Source: an uncultured Lachnospiraceae bacterium
GTDB taxonomy: Bacteria > Bacillota > Clostridia > Lachnospirales > Lachnospiraceae
Reading direction: 5' to 3'
DNA length: 64,000 bases
Assembly (NCBI GenBank): GCA_910577015.1
Contig: CAJTKU010000014.1
Coordinates: forward strand, 1-64,000
Shown in pieces: positions 33,839 to 43,518 of this stretch. The notes beneath the pieces were generated by a model. It had not been told where the DNA came from. It did not search any database and saw only the letters and a list, made by a program, of their open reading frames with translations. The first letter of the stretch is position 1. Each line of letters opens with the position of its first letter. A program made the position numbers and the translations under genes.

Positions 33839-34717
33839 TTATCCCTTCACTGCGCCGGATGCCGCGCCGTCTGTAATCTGTTTCTGGAAAATTGCGAAAA
33901 TAATGGTCGGCGGTATGATTGCAAACAAGGACGCCCTGAGTACGCTCACTGCGTCTGTCGGCGTATCCTTAAAGGAGAACAGTTTCACCATGACCGTTTC
34001 TTTCCCGCTTCCGTTCAATACCAGATACGGAAGCAGAAAATCCGACCATGCCGCCGTAACTGCAAAGATGGCAACCACCATGATAATCGGTTTGGACAGC
34101 GGAAGCATCACCCTGGTAAACACCTGCAATACCCCGCATCCGTCCAACCTTGCCGCTTCCAGCAGTTCTTTTGGTATCTCCTCAAAAAACTGCTTGAACA
34201 GCACCACCCAGAATGCGTTAGCGCCAAAAGCAAACCAGAGGGGAATGAAGCTTTTGTTCAGTCCGATTAAGTTAATATTTCTGAAAAGCGCTACGATACT
34301 GGTTGTTGCCGGTATCATCAGGCTCCACATGACAAGACCGTATGCAATCTTATGGCCCTTCGGTTTCAGCACTCCCAGTCCATATGCCAGAAGCCCGTTA
34401 AAGAGAACTGCACAGACTACGCTTCCTGCCACGGAAATCAGGGAATTTTTAAAATACTTTGTAAATTTAAAAGCATTCCAGGTTTCCAGCATACGGCTCC
34501 AGTCAAACGTATCCGGAAAAATGGTTACATTACGGGTAAACTCTTTTATGTCCTTAAAACTTGCGAGAAATACCCACACTGCCGGAAACAGACATACCAG
34601 AACCATAAAGATACAAATTGCCATAATCAGAACAGCCAAAAACTTGACTTTCGGAGAACGAATATCATATCCGCGGATTACACCGTCTTTTTTATTGTTA
34701 TATTTTTGAAAAAACAT
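33839..34717 (-). CDS. Carbohydrate ABC transporter permease (MalG type)
   Basis: A 292-residue inner-membrane subunit with about six helices and the EAA loop LLEAARLDGCGVLQVFTRVMLPL that contacts the ATPase. CUT1-type importers use two permeases, and the MalF-type partner lies directly upstream (15 bp). No sugar ATPase gene is in the operon, so a shared MsmX-like ATPase elsewhere is expected. Confidence 0.93.
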   Translation of the reverse strand: MFFQKYNNKKDGVIRGYDIRSPKVKFLAVLIMAICIFMVLVCLFPAVWVFLASFKDIKEFTRNVTIFPDTFDWSRMLETWNAFKFTKYFKNSLISVAGSVVCAVLFNGLLAYGLGVLKPKGHKIAYGLVMWSLMIPATTSIVALFRNINLIGLNKSFIPLWFAFGANAFWVVLFKQFFEEIPKELLEAARLDGCGVLQVFTRVMLPLSKPIIMVVAIFAVTAAWSDFLLPYLVLNGSGKETVMVKLFSFKDTPTDAVSVLRASLFAIIPPTIIFAIFQKQITDGAASGAVKG

Positions 34718-34732
34718 GCCGTTCCCCCCTTC

Positions 34733-35632
34733 CTAATCTTCTTTTTTGGCCGTAGCCTTCATATAAATGCCGCTCAGAATCACCAGTATAATGCATATCA
34801 TAACCGAAAGCGCCGCAGCCTTAGGCACATTGTAATCCCGGTAGCCATACCGGTACATCAGCATCATTAAAGAAATGCTGGCATTGTTCGGCCCGCCGTT
34901 CTTGAAAATCATGGGTTCATACAATATCTGGAACACGGAGATAATCTGCAATATCAGCATGGTTTTCGCCATCCCCAAAACACTTGGCAGCGTAATATGC
35001 CGGATTCTCTGCCTGATGCCTGCGCCGTCAATCGTCGCCGCCTCATACAAATCGGGGCTGATGCCGCTGATGTTTGCCATATAAATAAGGGCAGTGGAAC
35101 CGGCGCTTTTCCATGTCATCGTGATAATGATAAGGGGAATGGTCCACTTGGGATTGTTCAGCCATACGGAAGGCTCTATCCCCAGCTTCCCCAAAAGAAT
35201 ATTTAACACGCCGGTAGGTCCCGGCAGAAAGAAATAACTCCAAATCCATATGGTCGCAATGGAGGGCATAATATTGGGAAAATACACTCCTACCCTGAAT
35301 AAGCCCTTTAAATGAACCGTTTCCGTAATCAGAATGGCCATAATAATCGGCACTACAAAGCCAATCAGTAAAGACCAGAACGTATATGAAAACGTATTGG
35401 TAAAGGCCGCCATAAAGTCCACGTCTTTCAGTACTTTTATGTAATTGTCAAGCCCTGCCCAGCCTGTTATGGTATACATTTTAGCCGTGCAGAGGGAAAG
35501 TCTTATGTTTTCCAGCAACGGTTCCCACACAAAAAAGGCAAACAAAATCAGACTTGGCAGCATCACAAGCCAGCCCATAAAATCTCGTTTTTTAAATTTA
35601 TCTTTATTGCTTTTTGCTGCTTTCATGGTCAC
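34733..35632 (-). CDS. Carbohydrate ABC transporter permease (MalF type)
   Basis: A 299-residue permease with about six membrane helices, the EAA loop LYEAATIDGAGIRQRIRHITLP (about 202-223) and a terminal ILSGIYMKATAKKED. It pairs with the MalG-type permease immediately downstream and receives substrate from the lipoprotein encoded 139 bp upstream. Cytoplasmic-membrane location. Confidence 0.93.
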   Translation of the reverse strand: MTMKAAKSNKDKFKKRDFMGWLVMLPSLILFAFFVWEPLLENIRLSLCTAKMYTITGWAGLDNYIKVLKDVDFMAAFTNTFSYTFWSLLIGFVVPIIMAILITETVHLKGLFRVGVYFPNIMPSIATIWIWSYFFLPGPTGVLNILLGKLGIEPSVWLNNPKWTIPLIIITMTWKSAGSTALIYMANISGISPDLYEAATIDGAGIRQRIRHITLPSVLGMAKTMLILQIISVFQILYEPMIFKNGGPNNASISLMMLMYRYGYRDYNVPKAAALSVMICIILVILSGIYMKATAKKED

Positions 35633-35770
35633 ACACCTCCCGTATTATTTATTTCCTGTTTTCCTTTTGTCTATAGGAACACGCATTCCATTCATGAAAC
35701 ATACCGGGACTCCGATTTGGAATCCCAGTATGTCCATTTTGCCTTATATTATCAAAGGAGGATGTCTGTC

Positions 35771-37252
35771 TTATTCTGCATTGTTCAGATTAGAATCCAG
35801 AATCATCTGATAATTTTCGTTTGCTGTCTTCATCAGCGCTGCAACATCTGCATTTTCATCTGTCAGTACTGCCTGTAAAACTTTGGTAAGTTCTGCATAC
35901 ATATCCTGCGTAAGACCGGGCTCTTCCAGTCTCAGGCCTGCTCCAGAGGTTGCTTCAAAGTAAGCTTCGAACATTTTCGGGTCTACGTTGCCGTACTCTT
36001 CCACGATAGCTGCTTCTGCATCCAGAACATCCTGATTTACCCAGCAAGGGAATCTTTGGATTACGGGAACGCCGGTAGCAACCTTGTTCTCAGCATCCGC
36101 CTTCATACCTGCAACGCTTGCGTCGGTTGCAACAGGCGCCTTGCCCATGATTTCAAGATAATCCAACGCTGCATTGATTTCTGCGGGAGTTGCGTCTTTA
36201 GCAAACATATAAGGTGTGCCGCCATACAGGGAGTACTGTCCACCAGGGCCTGCAGGAATTCCGCACATAGCCAGTTTGTCAACAGGCAGTCCGTTTACCT
36301 GAGTCGGCTGGTTTACTGCATCGTTTGCTGCAATATACATTGCCGCATTGCCTGTACCTAACTGTGTGAAGCCTGTTCCCCAGTCTTCAGAAGTCGGGTC
36401 TGCCGTCAAAACATCATATTCCCATTTCAGGGATTTTACATATTCCATTGCCGCAATTGCTTCCGGTGTGTCCAGATTGGAAGTGTATGTGCCGTCTGCA
36501 TTTTCAATACACAGGGTTGCGCCAAATGCCCAGGCGATATTGGAGAAATGCCATCCGCCTGCATTGTCTTTAGCCAAAAGGCAGAGACCTGCCGCACCTG
36601 TTTTCTCTTTGATTGTCTGTGCAGTCACAGCCAGTTCTTCCCATGTCTTGGGATACAGAGGGTAACCATTTTCATCCACAAGACCTGCCTCTTCAAAGAG
36701 TTCTACATTCAGCATAAGGCCAAGTGCATAACCGTCACGGGGAATACCGTAAACCCTGCCGTTGGAATCGGAAAGAAGCTGTCTGATGGAAGGATTCATT
36801 GCGTCCAGCCATCCACGTGCATCAAGTTCATCCGTAATATCAGCAATCGCATTTGCGTTGATTAACTTGGTCGGCTCTGTAAACCATGACTCAAAAATTG
36901 TCGGTGCATTGCCGGACTCAGCCATCGGCATGAAAGTATCGGTAGCATATTTGTAATATGCAGGTACGCAGGTTACATTAGGATGAAGTTCTGCCATGGT
37001 AGCCACATAGCCTTCATGTACAGCGATATCTTCTGTCAAAGTATCCTCAGGCCAGATGCCAAGGGTAATGCTGACCGGTTCATCCTCTGCTGTTGCAGGC
37101 GTTGTCTCGCCGCCTCCCTGATTTTCCTCTCCACCGGTAGTGGACGGCGTGCTGTTGGCGTTGTCATTTGCTGCCGGTTTGTCACCGCATCCGGCAAGCA
37201 TCGTTGCTGCCAGAACCGTGCAAAGCAGCAGGCTCAGTAATTTCTTTTTCAT
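35771..37252 (-). CDS. Sugar ABC transporter substrate-binding lipoprotein
   Basis: A 493-residue lipoprotein with a signal peptide, lipobox LAGC (C22), a Gly/Thr/Asn-rich linker (about 25-58) and an extracellular-binding-protein family 1 domain (SITLGIWPEDTL, GNAPTIFESWFTEP, YPKTWEELAVTAQTIK). It captures an oligosaccharide for the two permeases downstream; the pairing with GH65 enzymes suggests a short alpha-glucoside. First gene of the operon; two palindromic operators lie upstream, at 37289 and 37422. GGGAGAG precedes the start. Confidence 0.93.
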   Translation of the reverse strand: MKKKLLSLLLCTVLAATMLAGCGDKPAANDNANSTPSTTGGEENQGGGETTPATAEDEPVSITLGIWPEDTLTEDIAVHEGYVATMAELHPNVTCVPAYYKYATDTFMPMAESGNAPTIFESWFTEPTKLINANAIADITDELDARGWLDAMNPSIRQLLSDSNGRVYGIPRDGYALGLMLNVELFEEAGLVDENGYPLYPKTWEELAVTAQTIKEKTGAAGLCLLAKDNAGGWHFSNIAWAFGATLCIENADGTYTSNLDTPEAIAAMEYVKSLKWEYDVLTADPTSEDWGTGFTQLGTGNAAMYIAANDAVNQPTQVNGLPVDKLAMCGIPAGPGGQYSLYGGTPYMFAKDATPAEINAALDYLEIMGKAPVATDASVAGMKADAENKVATGVPVIQRFPCWVNQDVLDAEAAIVEEYGNVDPKMFEAYFEATSGAGLRLEEPGLTQDMYAELTKVLQAVLTDENADVAALMKTANENYQMILDSNLNNAE

Positions 37253-37288
37253 ATTGCTCTCCCTTCTTTTATAGCTTTCAGTGTTTAC

Positions 37289-37304
37289 AGTTTAACGTTA
37301 AACT
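37289..37304. promoter_or_regulatory. LacI-type operator O1 of the sugar-transporter operon
   Basis: AGTTTAACGTTAAACT is a perfect 16-bp palindrome with the central CG typical of LacI-family sites. On the minus strand a TATAGA -10-like box (37311-37316) ends 6 bp before it, so a bound repressor would cover the transcription start. The identical 16 bp occur at 49437-49452. Confidence 0.8.
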
Positions 37305-37421
37305 TATCATTCTATAACAGAAAACCTTCTTGTCTGTATAAATTTTCCATTTTAACAGTAATTATCAGCTTATTTATAAAGAAACAAATATGTAACCTAC
37401 TTTTAATATGGGGTTTGACTG

Positions 37422-37435
37422 GTTTAACGTTAAAC
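37422..37435. promoter_or_regulatory. LacI-type operator O2 of the sugar-transporter operon
   Basis: GTTTAACGTTAAAC, the same palindrome core as O1, centred 132 bp upstream of it. Two spaced sites are compatible with DNA looping by a tetrameric LacI-type repressor. The DNA between the sites is AT-rich and holds no gene. Confidence 0.75.
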
Positions 37436-37574
37436 TAATCATACCATATGAAGTATTCTTTGTCAATAAAATCAAGGTACACATATTTTACAAATCTTTA
37501 AACAATAAAACCGTTTTATTGCTGATTATAATTGTACATTTTGCACAACTAAGTAACGTTTCGCAAAACCCGCA

Positions 37575-37611
37575 TAAAAATGACCGGACTGTTACTGAAT
37601 ACAGTCCGGTC
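37575..37611 (-). terminator. Intrinsic terminator of ptb-buk
   Basis: On the minus strand GACCGGACTG pairs with CAGTCCGGTC around TATTCAGTAA and is followed by ATTTTTATG, 14 bp past the buk stop codon. The remaining 37312-37574 stretch is AT-rich intergenic DNA with operator O2. Confidence 0.88.
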
Positions 37612-37625
37612 AAACGACGCTATAT

Positions 37626-38693
37626 TTAATACTCTTTTACTATTTCTTCTCCGTTCATCACACGCAATGCGCCCTGCGCAAGGGCAAGGAGTTCGTCCTC
37701 TCCCGGATATACGGTAAAGGGTGCAATCCACTCTGCCTTCTTCTTCAGGTTTTCGATGACATCCTCCCCATAAGCGATGCCGCCGGTCACGATAATCCTG
37801 TCTACTTTACCCTCCAGCACACATGCCATGGAACCGATGTCTTTTGCCACCTGATAAAGGAACGCTTCCTTTGCCTCGGCTGCCTCGGCATTTCCTTCAT
37901 TTGCCATCTTGGTAACGGTACGCATGTCGTTGGTGCCAAGGTAGGCGTTAAACCCGCCTTTTCCCACTATCTTGCCATACACTTCTTTTTCCGTGTATTT
38001 GCCGGAAAAACACATTTTAATTAACGCGCCTGAAGGCACCGCACCCGCCCTTTCCGGGGAGAATGCACCGTCGCCGTCCAATGCATTAAAGACATCTACG
38101 ACTCTTCCGCCTATGTGGGCGCCCACAGATACGCCGCCGCCCATATGCACGACAATCAGCCGGAGGGACTCATAAGAAACGCCTGCCTCCTTTGCATATC
38201 TCTTGGCAACAGCCTTCTGGTTCAAAGCATGGAATACGCTGGTTCTGGGAAGTTCAGGCACGCCGGAATATCTTGCCACAGGCTGCAGTTCATCCACCAC
38301 CACAGGGTCTACTATATAGGAAGATACCCCGATTTCGTCTCCGATTTCCCTGGCAAGGATGCCGCCTAAGTTGGACGCATGCTGTCCCTGCCTGCCTGCC
38401 TTCAAATCTGCAAGCAATTCGTCCGTCACCGCGTAAGTGCCGCCGGGAATGGGCTTTAACATACCGCCCCTGCCCACAACGACGTTTAAGGACTTTATGT
38501 CAAAATTCTTTTCTTCCAGTAAATCCGTAATTATTTTTTTGCGGAAATCCTTTTGCTCTACAATAGAAGCATATTGACTGATTTCTTCCGTGCTGTGTCT
38601 CAGTGTTTCTTCAAACAACAGGGTTTCATCCTCAAACACCCCGATTTTGGTGGAAGTGGAACCCGGATTGATAATCAAGCTTTTTATGGACAT
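37626..38693 (-). CDS. buk: Butyrate kinase
   Basis: A 355-residue ASKHA-fold kinase that converts butyryl phosphate and ADP to butyrate and ATP. It has INPGSTSTKIG (8-18), GRGGMLKPIPGGTYAV, VHMGGGVSVGAH (about 187-198) and the ADP-binding TGGIAYGE near 300, as in butyrate/branched-chain kinases. Its ATG overlaps the ptb stop codon (TAATG), so ptb and buk are translationally coupled. With the thl-crt-hbd-bcd-etf operon at 54-60 kb it closes the route to butyrate. Confidence 0.93.
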   Translation of the reverse strand: MSIKSLIINPGSTSTKIGVFEDETLLFEETLRHSTEEISQYASIVEQKDFRKKIITDLLEEKNFDIKSLNVVVGRGGMLKPIPGGTYAVTDELLADLKAGRQGQHASNLGGILAREIGDEIGVSSYIVDPVVVDELQPVARYSGVPELPRTSVFHALNQKAVAKRYAKEAGVSYESLRLIVVHMGGGVSVGAHIGGRVVDVFNALDGDGAFSPERAGAVPSGALIKMCFSGKYTEKEVYGKIVGKGGFNAYLGTNDMRTVTKMANEGNAEAAEAKEAFLYQVAKDIGSMACVLEGKVDRIIVTGGIAYGEDVIENLKKKAEWIAPFTVYPGEDELLALAQGALRVMNGEEIVKEY

Positions 38694-39619
38694 TACTTCA
38701 CCTCATTTCTGCGCATTTCCTCCGCAACCACTGCGGCCAGCGCTATGGAATTGACTTTTGTTTCAAAGGTATCGGAACGGCTGGTAAGGATAACAGGCAC
38801 TTTCGTTCCGGTCAGGATGCATCCGTTCTGCACGCCGGGAACAACATGGACAAGCGCCTTATACATCAGGTTGCCAGCATGGATGTCCGGGAACAGCATG
38901 ATATCTGCATCTCCCTGTACTTTTCTGTCGGTTGCCGCTTTATGCTTTGCTGCCTCTGCGTCAATGGCAAGGTCAAAGGAAAGCGGACCGTCCACGATAC
39001 ATCCGGTAATCTCCCCTTCCGCATTCATCCTTGTCAGCTCCGCCGCTTCCACGGTAGCAGGCATTTTGGGATTCACCACTTCCACTGCCGCAAGGGGCGC
39101 CACCTTCGGGCAGTCAATGCCGCAGGCTTTTGCCACGGGCAGCGTGTTATTGATAATATGTACTTTATCTTCCAGGGTAGGGTATGTGATAAATGCCACA
39201 TCTGTTAAAAACAGCAGACGGTCAACGCCCGGAATATCGAATACGGCAACATGGGAAAGGGGACCGCCGGTACGCAGGCCTACTTCCTTATCCAGCACGC
39301 TCTTTAAGAAATTCTTCGTGTCTATCAGGCCTTTCATATACATATCCGCTTTGCCTTCATGCGTAAGCTTTACCGCCGTCAAGGAAGCCTGAATCATATC
39401 CGGCTCATTGATGATTTCAAAGTCTGACAAATCCATCTGGATGGATGCCGCTATCTCACGGATTTTGGCTTCATCGCCTACAAGGATGGCATCTGCAATC
39501 CCTCTCTTTTTTGCTTCCTGCACGGCTTCCAGCACCGCGTCATCCTGCGCCACGGATACGGCCACTTTCTTCATGGCGCATTCATTTACCCGGGCAATAA
39601 TTTCATCAAAACCTTTCAT
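38693..39619 (-). CDS. ptb: Phosphate butyryltransferase
   Basis: A 308-residue PTA/PTB-family enzyme exchanging CoA for phosphate on butyryl-CoA. Typical blocks are AVLEAVQEAKKRGIADAILVGD (about 25-46), LIDTKNFLKSVL, GPLSHVAVFDIPG, and HVVPGVQNGCILTGTKVPVILTSRS near the C-terminus. The ATG at 39619 is preceded by GGAGGAAAAAGGAA; the 16-codon longer frame lacks a site. A clear promoter lies at 39716-39744. Branched-chain acyl phosphates are possible alternative substrates. Confidence 0.92.
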   Translation of the reverse strand: MKGFDEIIARVNECAMKKVAVSVAQDDAVLEAVQEAKKRGIADAILVGDEAKIREIAASIQMDLSDFEIINEPDMIQASLTAVKLTHEGKADMYMKGLIDTKNFLKSVLDKEVGLRTGGPLSHVAVFDIPGVDRLLFLTDVAFITYPTLEDKVHIINNTLPVAKACGIDCPKVAPLAAVEVVNPKMPATVEAAELTRMNAEGEITGCIVDGPLSFDLAIDAEAAKHKAATDRKVQGDADIMLFPDIHAGNLMYKALVHVVPGVQNGCILTGTKVPVILTSRSDTFETKVNSIALAAVVAEEMRRNEVK

Positions 39620-39715
39620 TTCCTTTTTCCTCCATTCCAAAGCGTTCTTACCATCCCCGAAGGGCATCTTTCGCTTTCCCTTACTGCATTTTCCGGCAGC
39701 AGGTTCTTCGTGAAA

Positions 39716-39744
39716 ATAATAACACAGGTGTATGCAAAAATCAA
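39716..39744 (-). promoter_or_regulatory. Candidate ptb-buk promoter
   Basis: On the minus strand TTGATT (39739-39744), 17-bp spacer, TATTAT (39716-39721). The -35 box overlaps the stop codon of the upstream ABC-2 permease gene, so ptb-buk can be expressed independently of that operon. Confidence 0.6.
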
Positions 39745-41870
39745 CGGAAAACCAGAATCACGCCTGTCAAAGTCACAAGCAGGGATAACGGAAGAAGGAA
39801 AAGCATATTCCCTGCAAAAAAGGACAAAAGGATTCCTGCTGTCATTCCCATAAGAACGGGCTGACAGACCGTAAATAATACCGGAAGCAACTCAGTACGC
39901 TTGGGAAAACGGTGCGCTTTTTTGTCAGCCAACGCCTGCATAACGCCAATCAGGGCGCATAATATAACGCAGGCGGCGGCAACAGCCCTTACAGGATAGG
40001 ATACGCGTCCTTTCGTTTCCTCCCCTGTCCCGGAAGCTGAAACGCTTCCCCGCATGAAGGTAAAGGTGCCGCCGTCCTCCAGTTTACGTTCCAGCGCACT
40101 TTTTGCCTCCTCCTGTAAGGCCTCCCTTCCCATCTTGCGGCAGGCTGCGGAAAAATTTTCATGTTCTGCAATGTATCCTTCAAACCAGTCGGTCGATATT
40201 GCGTAAAAGATTCTTTCAAATAAGACTTCATTCACCACTCGGGTCAGTGTGGAATCTGCACTCTCATAAACGGCAATGGACCATGCGGCATCCCCCGACA
40301 GAATTTTGCTTTGCAAGTCTTCCTGCAAAACATACCCGCATTCCGCCTTTCCCTGTACCACATACCGTTTTACTTCTTCTTCATTTTTACAGGAAACAAA
40401 TGTTACCAGTCCGCCATACTCTGAAAATAGATTTTCCAAAGCTTCGTCATCCGTGTAAAAGGCCGCGTAAACTGTGGTATCTGAGCGGCTCTCCGCCTTC
40501 ATCATTGCCAAGGAAACAAAAACGGTTACGGCAAGGCAAACCCACAGGCTCTTTTGAAATAACAACCGTTTTGCCAATATACAGAATAGGTTCGACCCCT
40601 TTACCGCATTTTTCTGTCTTTGCCTGCCCCAAATACCGCTCCTCCCATCATAAACAAATTCCCTTCGCGGCCATTTTTCCGCTAGCAGTCCTGCCATCCA
40701 GAAAAACAGGCAAAAAGCCATAAGCGCCGCAGCAGTCCCTGCAAAGCGCTCCGTCCTGCCGGAAAACAGCATGGAAAACGTCCTTTTTATATAGGTGGAG
40801 GGCAGAACTCCCGCTATCTTTTCCACTATGCGGGGAAGAATCGCCGACGGCAGGAAACAGCCGGAAACATAGCCCATAAACAGCGCTGAAATGCCCAAAA
40901 CAAATACTGCCGTCCTATGGTTTTCCGTCAGCCGGCAGACAAGCTGCAGCCACGCCGCCGTACATAAAACCGCCAGTATCAGCAGTAAAATACTTTTTAC
41001 CGAGAAACATACCGGCAGGATACGGCGCACCCCGTCCGCAATCCAATACACTCCCACGGGAAGCAATGCGATGAGCAAAAGTCCCCCTGAAACAACAATC
41101 CTCCCCGCGGCCTGCGCACTTACAGGGATTCCTGCCCTTTTTGCCAGCATATCCCGCTCCGTATGGCTTCTCCGGTTATACTTTCCGAAAAATACCCCTG
41201 CAAACAGGAGATAGAGGGTGAGAAAAGCGCTTCCATAGTAAACAGCCCACCCTTCACTGCCCGTTGCCGACAGCTTCTTTATCCTGAAATACTCCTCCCT
41301 TTCCATGACAAGCTTCAGGTTAAACCTGTCTATTTCACCGTACATCGTATCCAATGCCTGTTCCCCGATGTCAAACAGCCCTGCCAGTTCGTGGGCGGCA
41401 TAGATTTCTGCCTGCGCAGTTCTTAACAGACCTGTTCCGGCTTTGGCAAGTTCTTCAAAAACAAGGCCCATGGGCGCAGCCTCTTTGGAAAGATACAGCT
41501 TTGCCGGTTCATTGCTTCCATTCAGGATGCCTTCCACCACATTGTCCGGCAAAACAAGCAGGGCGGCCAGCTCCCCTTCCCCCAGCATTTGAAGCCCTTC
41601 TTCTTCACTGACCCGGATTAGGCGGCACCAGTCCTTTACCGACTCCATATTTTCCACAAAAGATACTGCAAATTCCGTAAGCCTGTCTTGCGGCGCCGCA
41701 TAACCGATGGACGCCGGCTGGGATTTTATCCTGCCCGGCAGAAGCTTTACCGCACAAAAAGCGGCCATACCAATTATCACAATCAATATGGCTGCTTTCG
41801 CAAGCATAAGGGGCAGACATGCCGCTGCCCTCTTGTATTCTGTTTTTAACCAAAAAAAGTATCTTTTCAT
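39741..41870 (-). CDS. ABC-2 type transporter permease, fused two-half form
   Basis: A 709-residue membrane protein built of two similar halves. Each half starts with a TM helix (about 20-42 and about 435-455), continues with an extracytoplasmic domain of roughly 150-200 residues, and the first half ends in a cluster of five to six helices (about 210-400); the second ends with four helices. This resembles ABC2_membrane_3/YhgE-like exporters with two permease halves in one chain. The ATPase (43519) and a 546-residue partner lie upstream; the start overlaps that partner by 4 bp. Substrate unknown. Confidence 0.78.
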   Translation of the reverse strand: MKRYFFWLKTEYKRAAACLPLMLAKAAILIVIIGMAAFCAVKLLPGRIKSQPASIGYAAPQDRLTEFAVSFVENMESVKDWCRLIRVSEEEGLQMLGEGELAALLVLPDNVVEGILNGSNEPAKLYLSKEAAPMGLVFEELAKAGTGLLRTAQAEIYAAHELAGLFDIGEQALDTMYGEIDRFNLKLVMEREEYFRIKKLSATGSEGWAVYYGSAFLTLYLLFAGVFFGKYNRRSHTERDMLAKRAGIPVSAQAAGRIVVSGGLLLIALLPVGVYWIADGVRRILPVCFSVKSILLLILAVLCTAAWLQLVCRLTENHRTAVFVLGISALFMGYVSGCFLPSAILPRIVEKIAGVLPSTYIKRTFSMLFSGRTERFAGTAAALMAFCLFFWMAGLLAEKWPRREFVYDGRSGIWGRQRQKNAVKGSNLFCILAKRLLFQKSLWVCLAVTVFVSLAMMKAESRSDTTVYAAFYTDDEALENLFSEYGGLVTFVSCKNEEEVKRYVVQGKAECGYVLQEDLQSKILSGDAAWSIAVYESADSTLTRVVNEVLFERIFYAISTDWFEGYIAEHENFSAACRKMGREALQEEAKSALERKLEDGGTFTFMRGSVSASGTGEETKGRVSYPVRAVAAACVILCALIGVMQALADKKAHRFPKRTELLPVLFTVCQPVLMGMTAGILLSFFAGNMLFLLPLSLLVTLTGVILVFR

Positions 41871-43507
41871 AGAAATCCGTTGGATAACTCCACGATGGAC
41901 TCGACAATCTCTGCTGCAAGCATGCTGATTTCTTTGTCAGTCATTTGGAATAACTCTGTTGCATTTTCAGGCACGGTTATTTCTCCGTCAAACGGTTCTA
42001 TCATGTAAGCGCCCGTCACCTTCAGCATTTCCTCATCATCTACACAAAAACTGAACTGACCTATATTTAAGGTAAACCGCTCCCCCTTCTCAATATCGGT
42101 AAAAGCGCCTTTCAGCTTCAAAGCAAACTCAATCTCACCGTCGCTTGCGCCAAGAAAATACTGAAATTCATCTTCCTCCAGGTCCCACTCACTTTCATAC
42201 TTGAACATGATTGCCGGATAATTTACATCATCCACATAATCCAGCATGATATTCACTTTATTCTCATACAACACTTCATCCGCCCATGCGCTTCTGTCTA
42301 TCGAAACCTCTACCGCCTCTCCTTCGGATACCAGTTCCAGACTCCCGGAAACCTCATCCGGTGTGCGCTCAGTACCCGATAAAACAAACGAAAACCCGAC
42401 AGCATCCAGAAATTCACTTTTCAATGCCGCCTGCTCCGGCATTGAAATACCCACAATACGGTTTTTACCGTCCAGATGAAAGCAAAATTCCAAATCCTCC
42501 TCTACTTCTACCGAAAACATTTCTTCCAGACCGTCCCAGATTTCTTTTTCCGTTTCCATACTGCCTTCAGAAAAAAGATTTTCTTTTGCCAGCAGCCTTT
42601 CCACCACTTCCTCCATATATGGACTTTCCAGATAACCGTCTTTTAAATCCTCCAGCAGAAGGTTCACAGCTTCTTTTTTAAGTACAACCCTGATGCCGCC
42701 GCACCGGATAGTTTTTCCGGCCCTTTCTATTTCAATGGTTGTTTTGCTGTCCTCAATCACCGCCGACTTTACCAATTCTTTCCAGTCATTCAGAATAATT
42801 TCCCGGTATTCCTCTGCAAGCATCTGCTGACTTTGGGGCGTCCCGGCCTCTGCAAACGCGTCAAAAGATAAACTGTCCTCCACCTGCGTTTCAAGCATCC
42901 GGCTCCACTCAGACCGGTTAAAGTCCCTGCCAAGGCTTTCCAGATTCAGGGAATAGGTATCCTTCATGAAAGTCGGCAGACTGACATAAAGCGTGTCGTC
43001 ATCCACAGTCATGCTTCCCGAAAGTATCGCTGCATTCCAAAGGCTGATGGAAAAGTCGCCGCCCAGCTTTCTGCCCGGATAATCCACACGCTCTGATATA
43101 TCAAGCCCTATCGTATCAATTGCACTGTCCAGATTCGGATTCGTGATGTTCATACGCATATTTGCAGAATACGGCTCCGTATAAAACCGCTCCATCAGGG
43201 CGGCATAATCCAGCTTGTCTGCAATCTCCCCCTTATAATCCGCCATTTCCTCCGCCAAATTGGCAAAGCCCTTTGCCAGTCTGGCACGGGGCGTGTCAAA
43301 TACCAGCTTGTAGACAGCAAAACCCGCTATGGCAGACACCAGCATGGCTGCCGCTGCTATGATACCAATTATAAGACCTTTCCTGCTTTTCTTGTTGTTG
43401 CCCGTAAGATGAGGGGCAACAAAACCGTCCCATGACTGCCCCTGTGATGCCGCCTGCGGGGCATACGGATTCGTTTCCATCTGCTGCCATAAATTATTTT
43501 CTTCCAT
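41867..43507 (-). CDS. Single-pass membrane protein with large extracytoplasmic domain (DUF6583-like)
   Basis: A 546-residue protein: a hydrophilic Gln/Pro/Asn-rich cytoplasmic N-terminus, one TM helix at about residues 45-67, and an acidic extracytoplasmic domain of some 470 residues rich in Glu with repeated beta-strand-like segments such as ITNPNLDSAIDTIGLDISE. It matches a group of uncharacterised Clostridia proteins found beside ABC transporters. The ATG at 43507 has GGGAGG 6 bp upstream; a second ATG two codons earlier abuts that site. It is coupled to the permease by a 4-bp overlap and sits 11 bp after the ATPase gene. Confidence 0.75.
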   Translation of the reverse strand: MEENNLWQQMETNPYAPQAASQGQSWDGFVAPHLTGNNKKSRKGLIIGIIAAAAMLVSAIAGFAVYKLVFDTPRARLAKGFANLAEEMADYKGEIADKLDYAALMERFYTEPYSANMRMNITNPNLDSAIDTIGLDISERVDYPGRKLGGDFSISLWNAAILSGSMTVDDDTLYVSLPTFMKDTYSLNLESLGRDFNRSEWSRMLETQVEDSLSFDAFAEAGTPQSQQMLAEEYREIILNDWKELVKSAVIEDSKTTIEIERAGKTIRCGGIRVVLKKEAVNLLLEDLKDGYLESPYMEEVVERLLAKENLFSEGSMETEKEIWDGLEEMFSVEVEEDLEFCFHLDGKNRIVGISMPEQAALKSEFLDAVGFSFVLSGTERTPDEVSGSLELVSEGEAVEVSIDRSAWADEVLYENKVNIMLDYVDDVNYPAIMFKYESEWDLEEDEFQYFLGASDGEIEFALKLKGAFTDIEKGERFTLNIGQFSFCVDDEEMLKVTGAYMIEPFDGEITVPENATELFQMTDKEISMLAAEIVESIVELSNGFL

Positions 43508-43518
43508 CGTCATCCTCC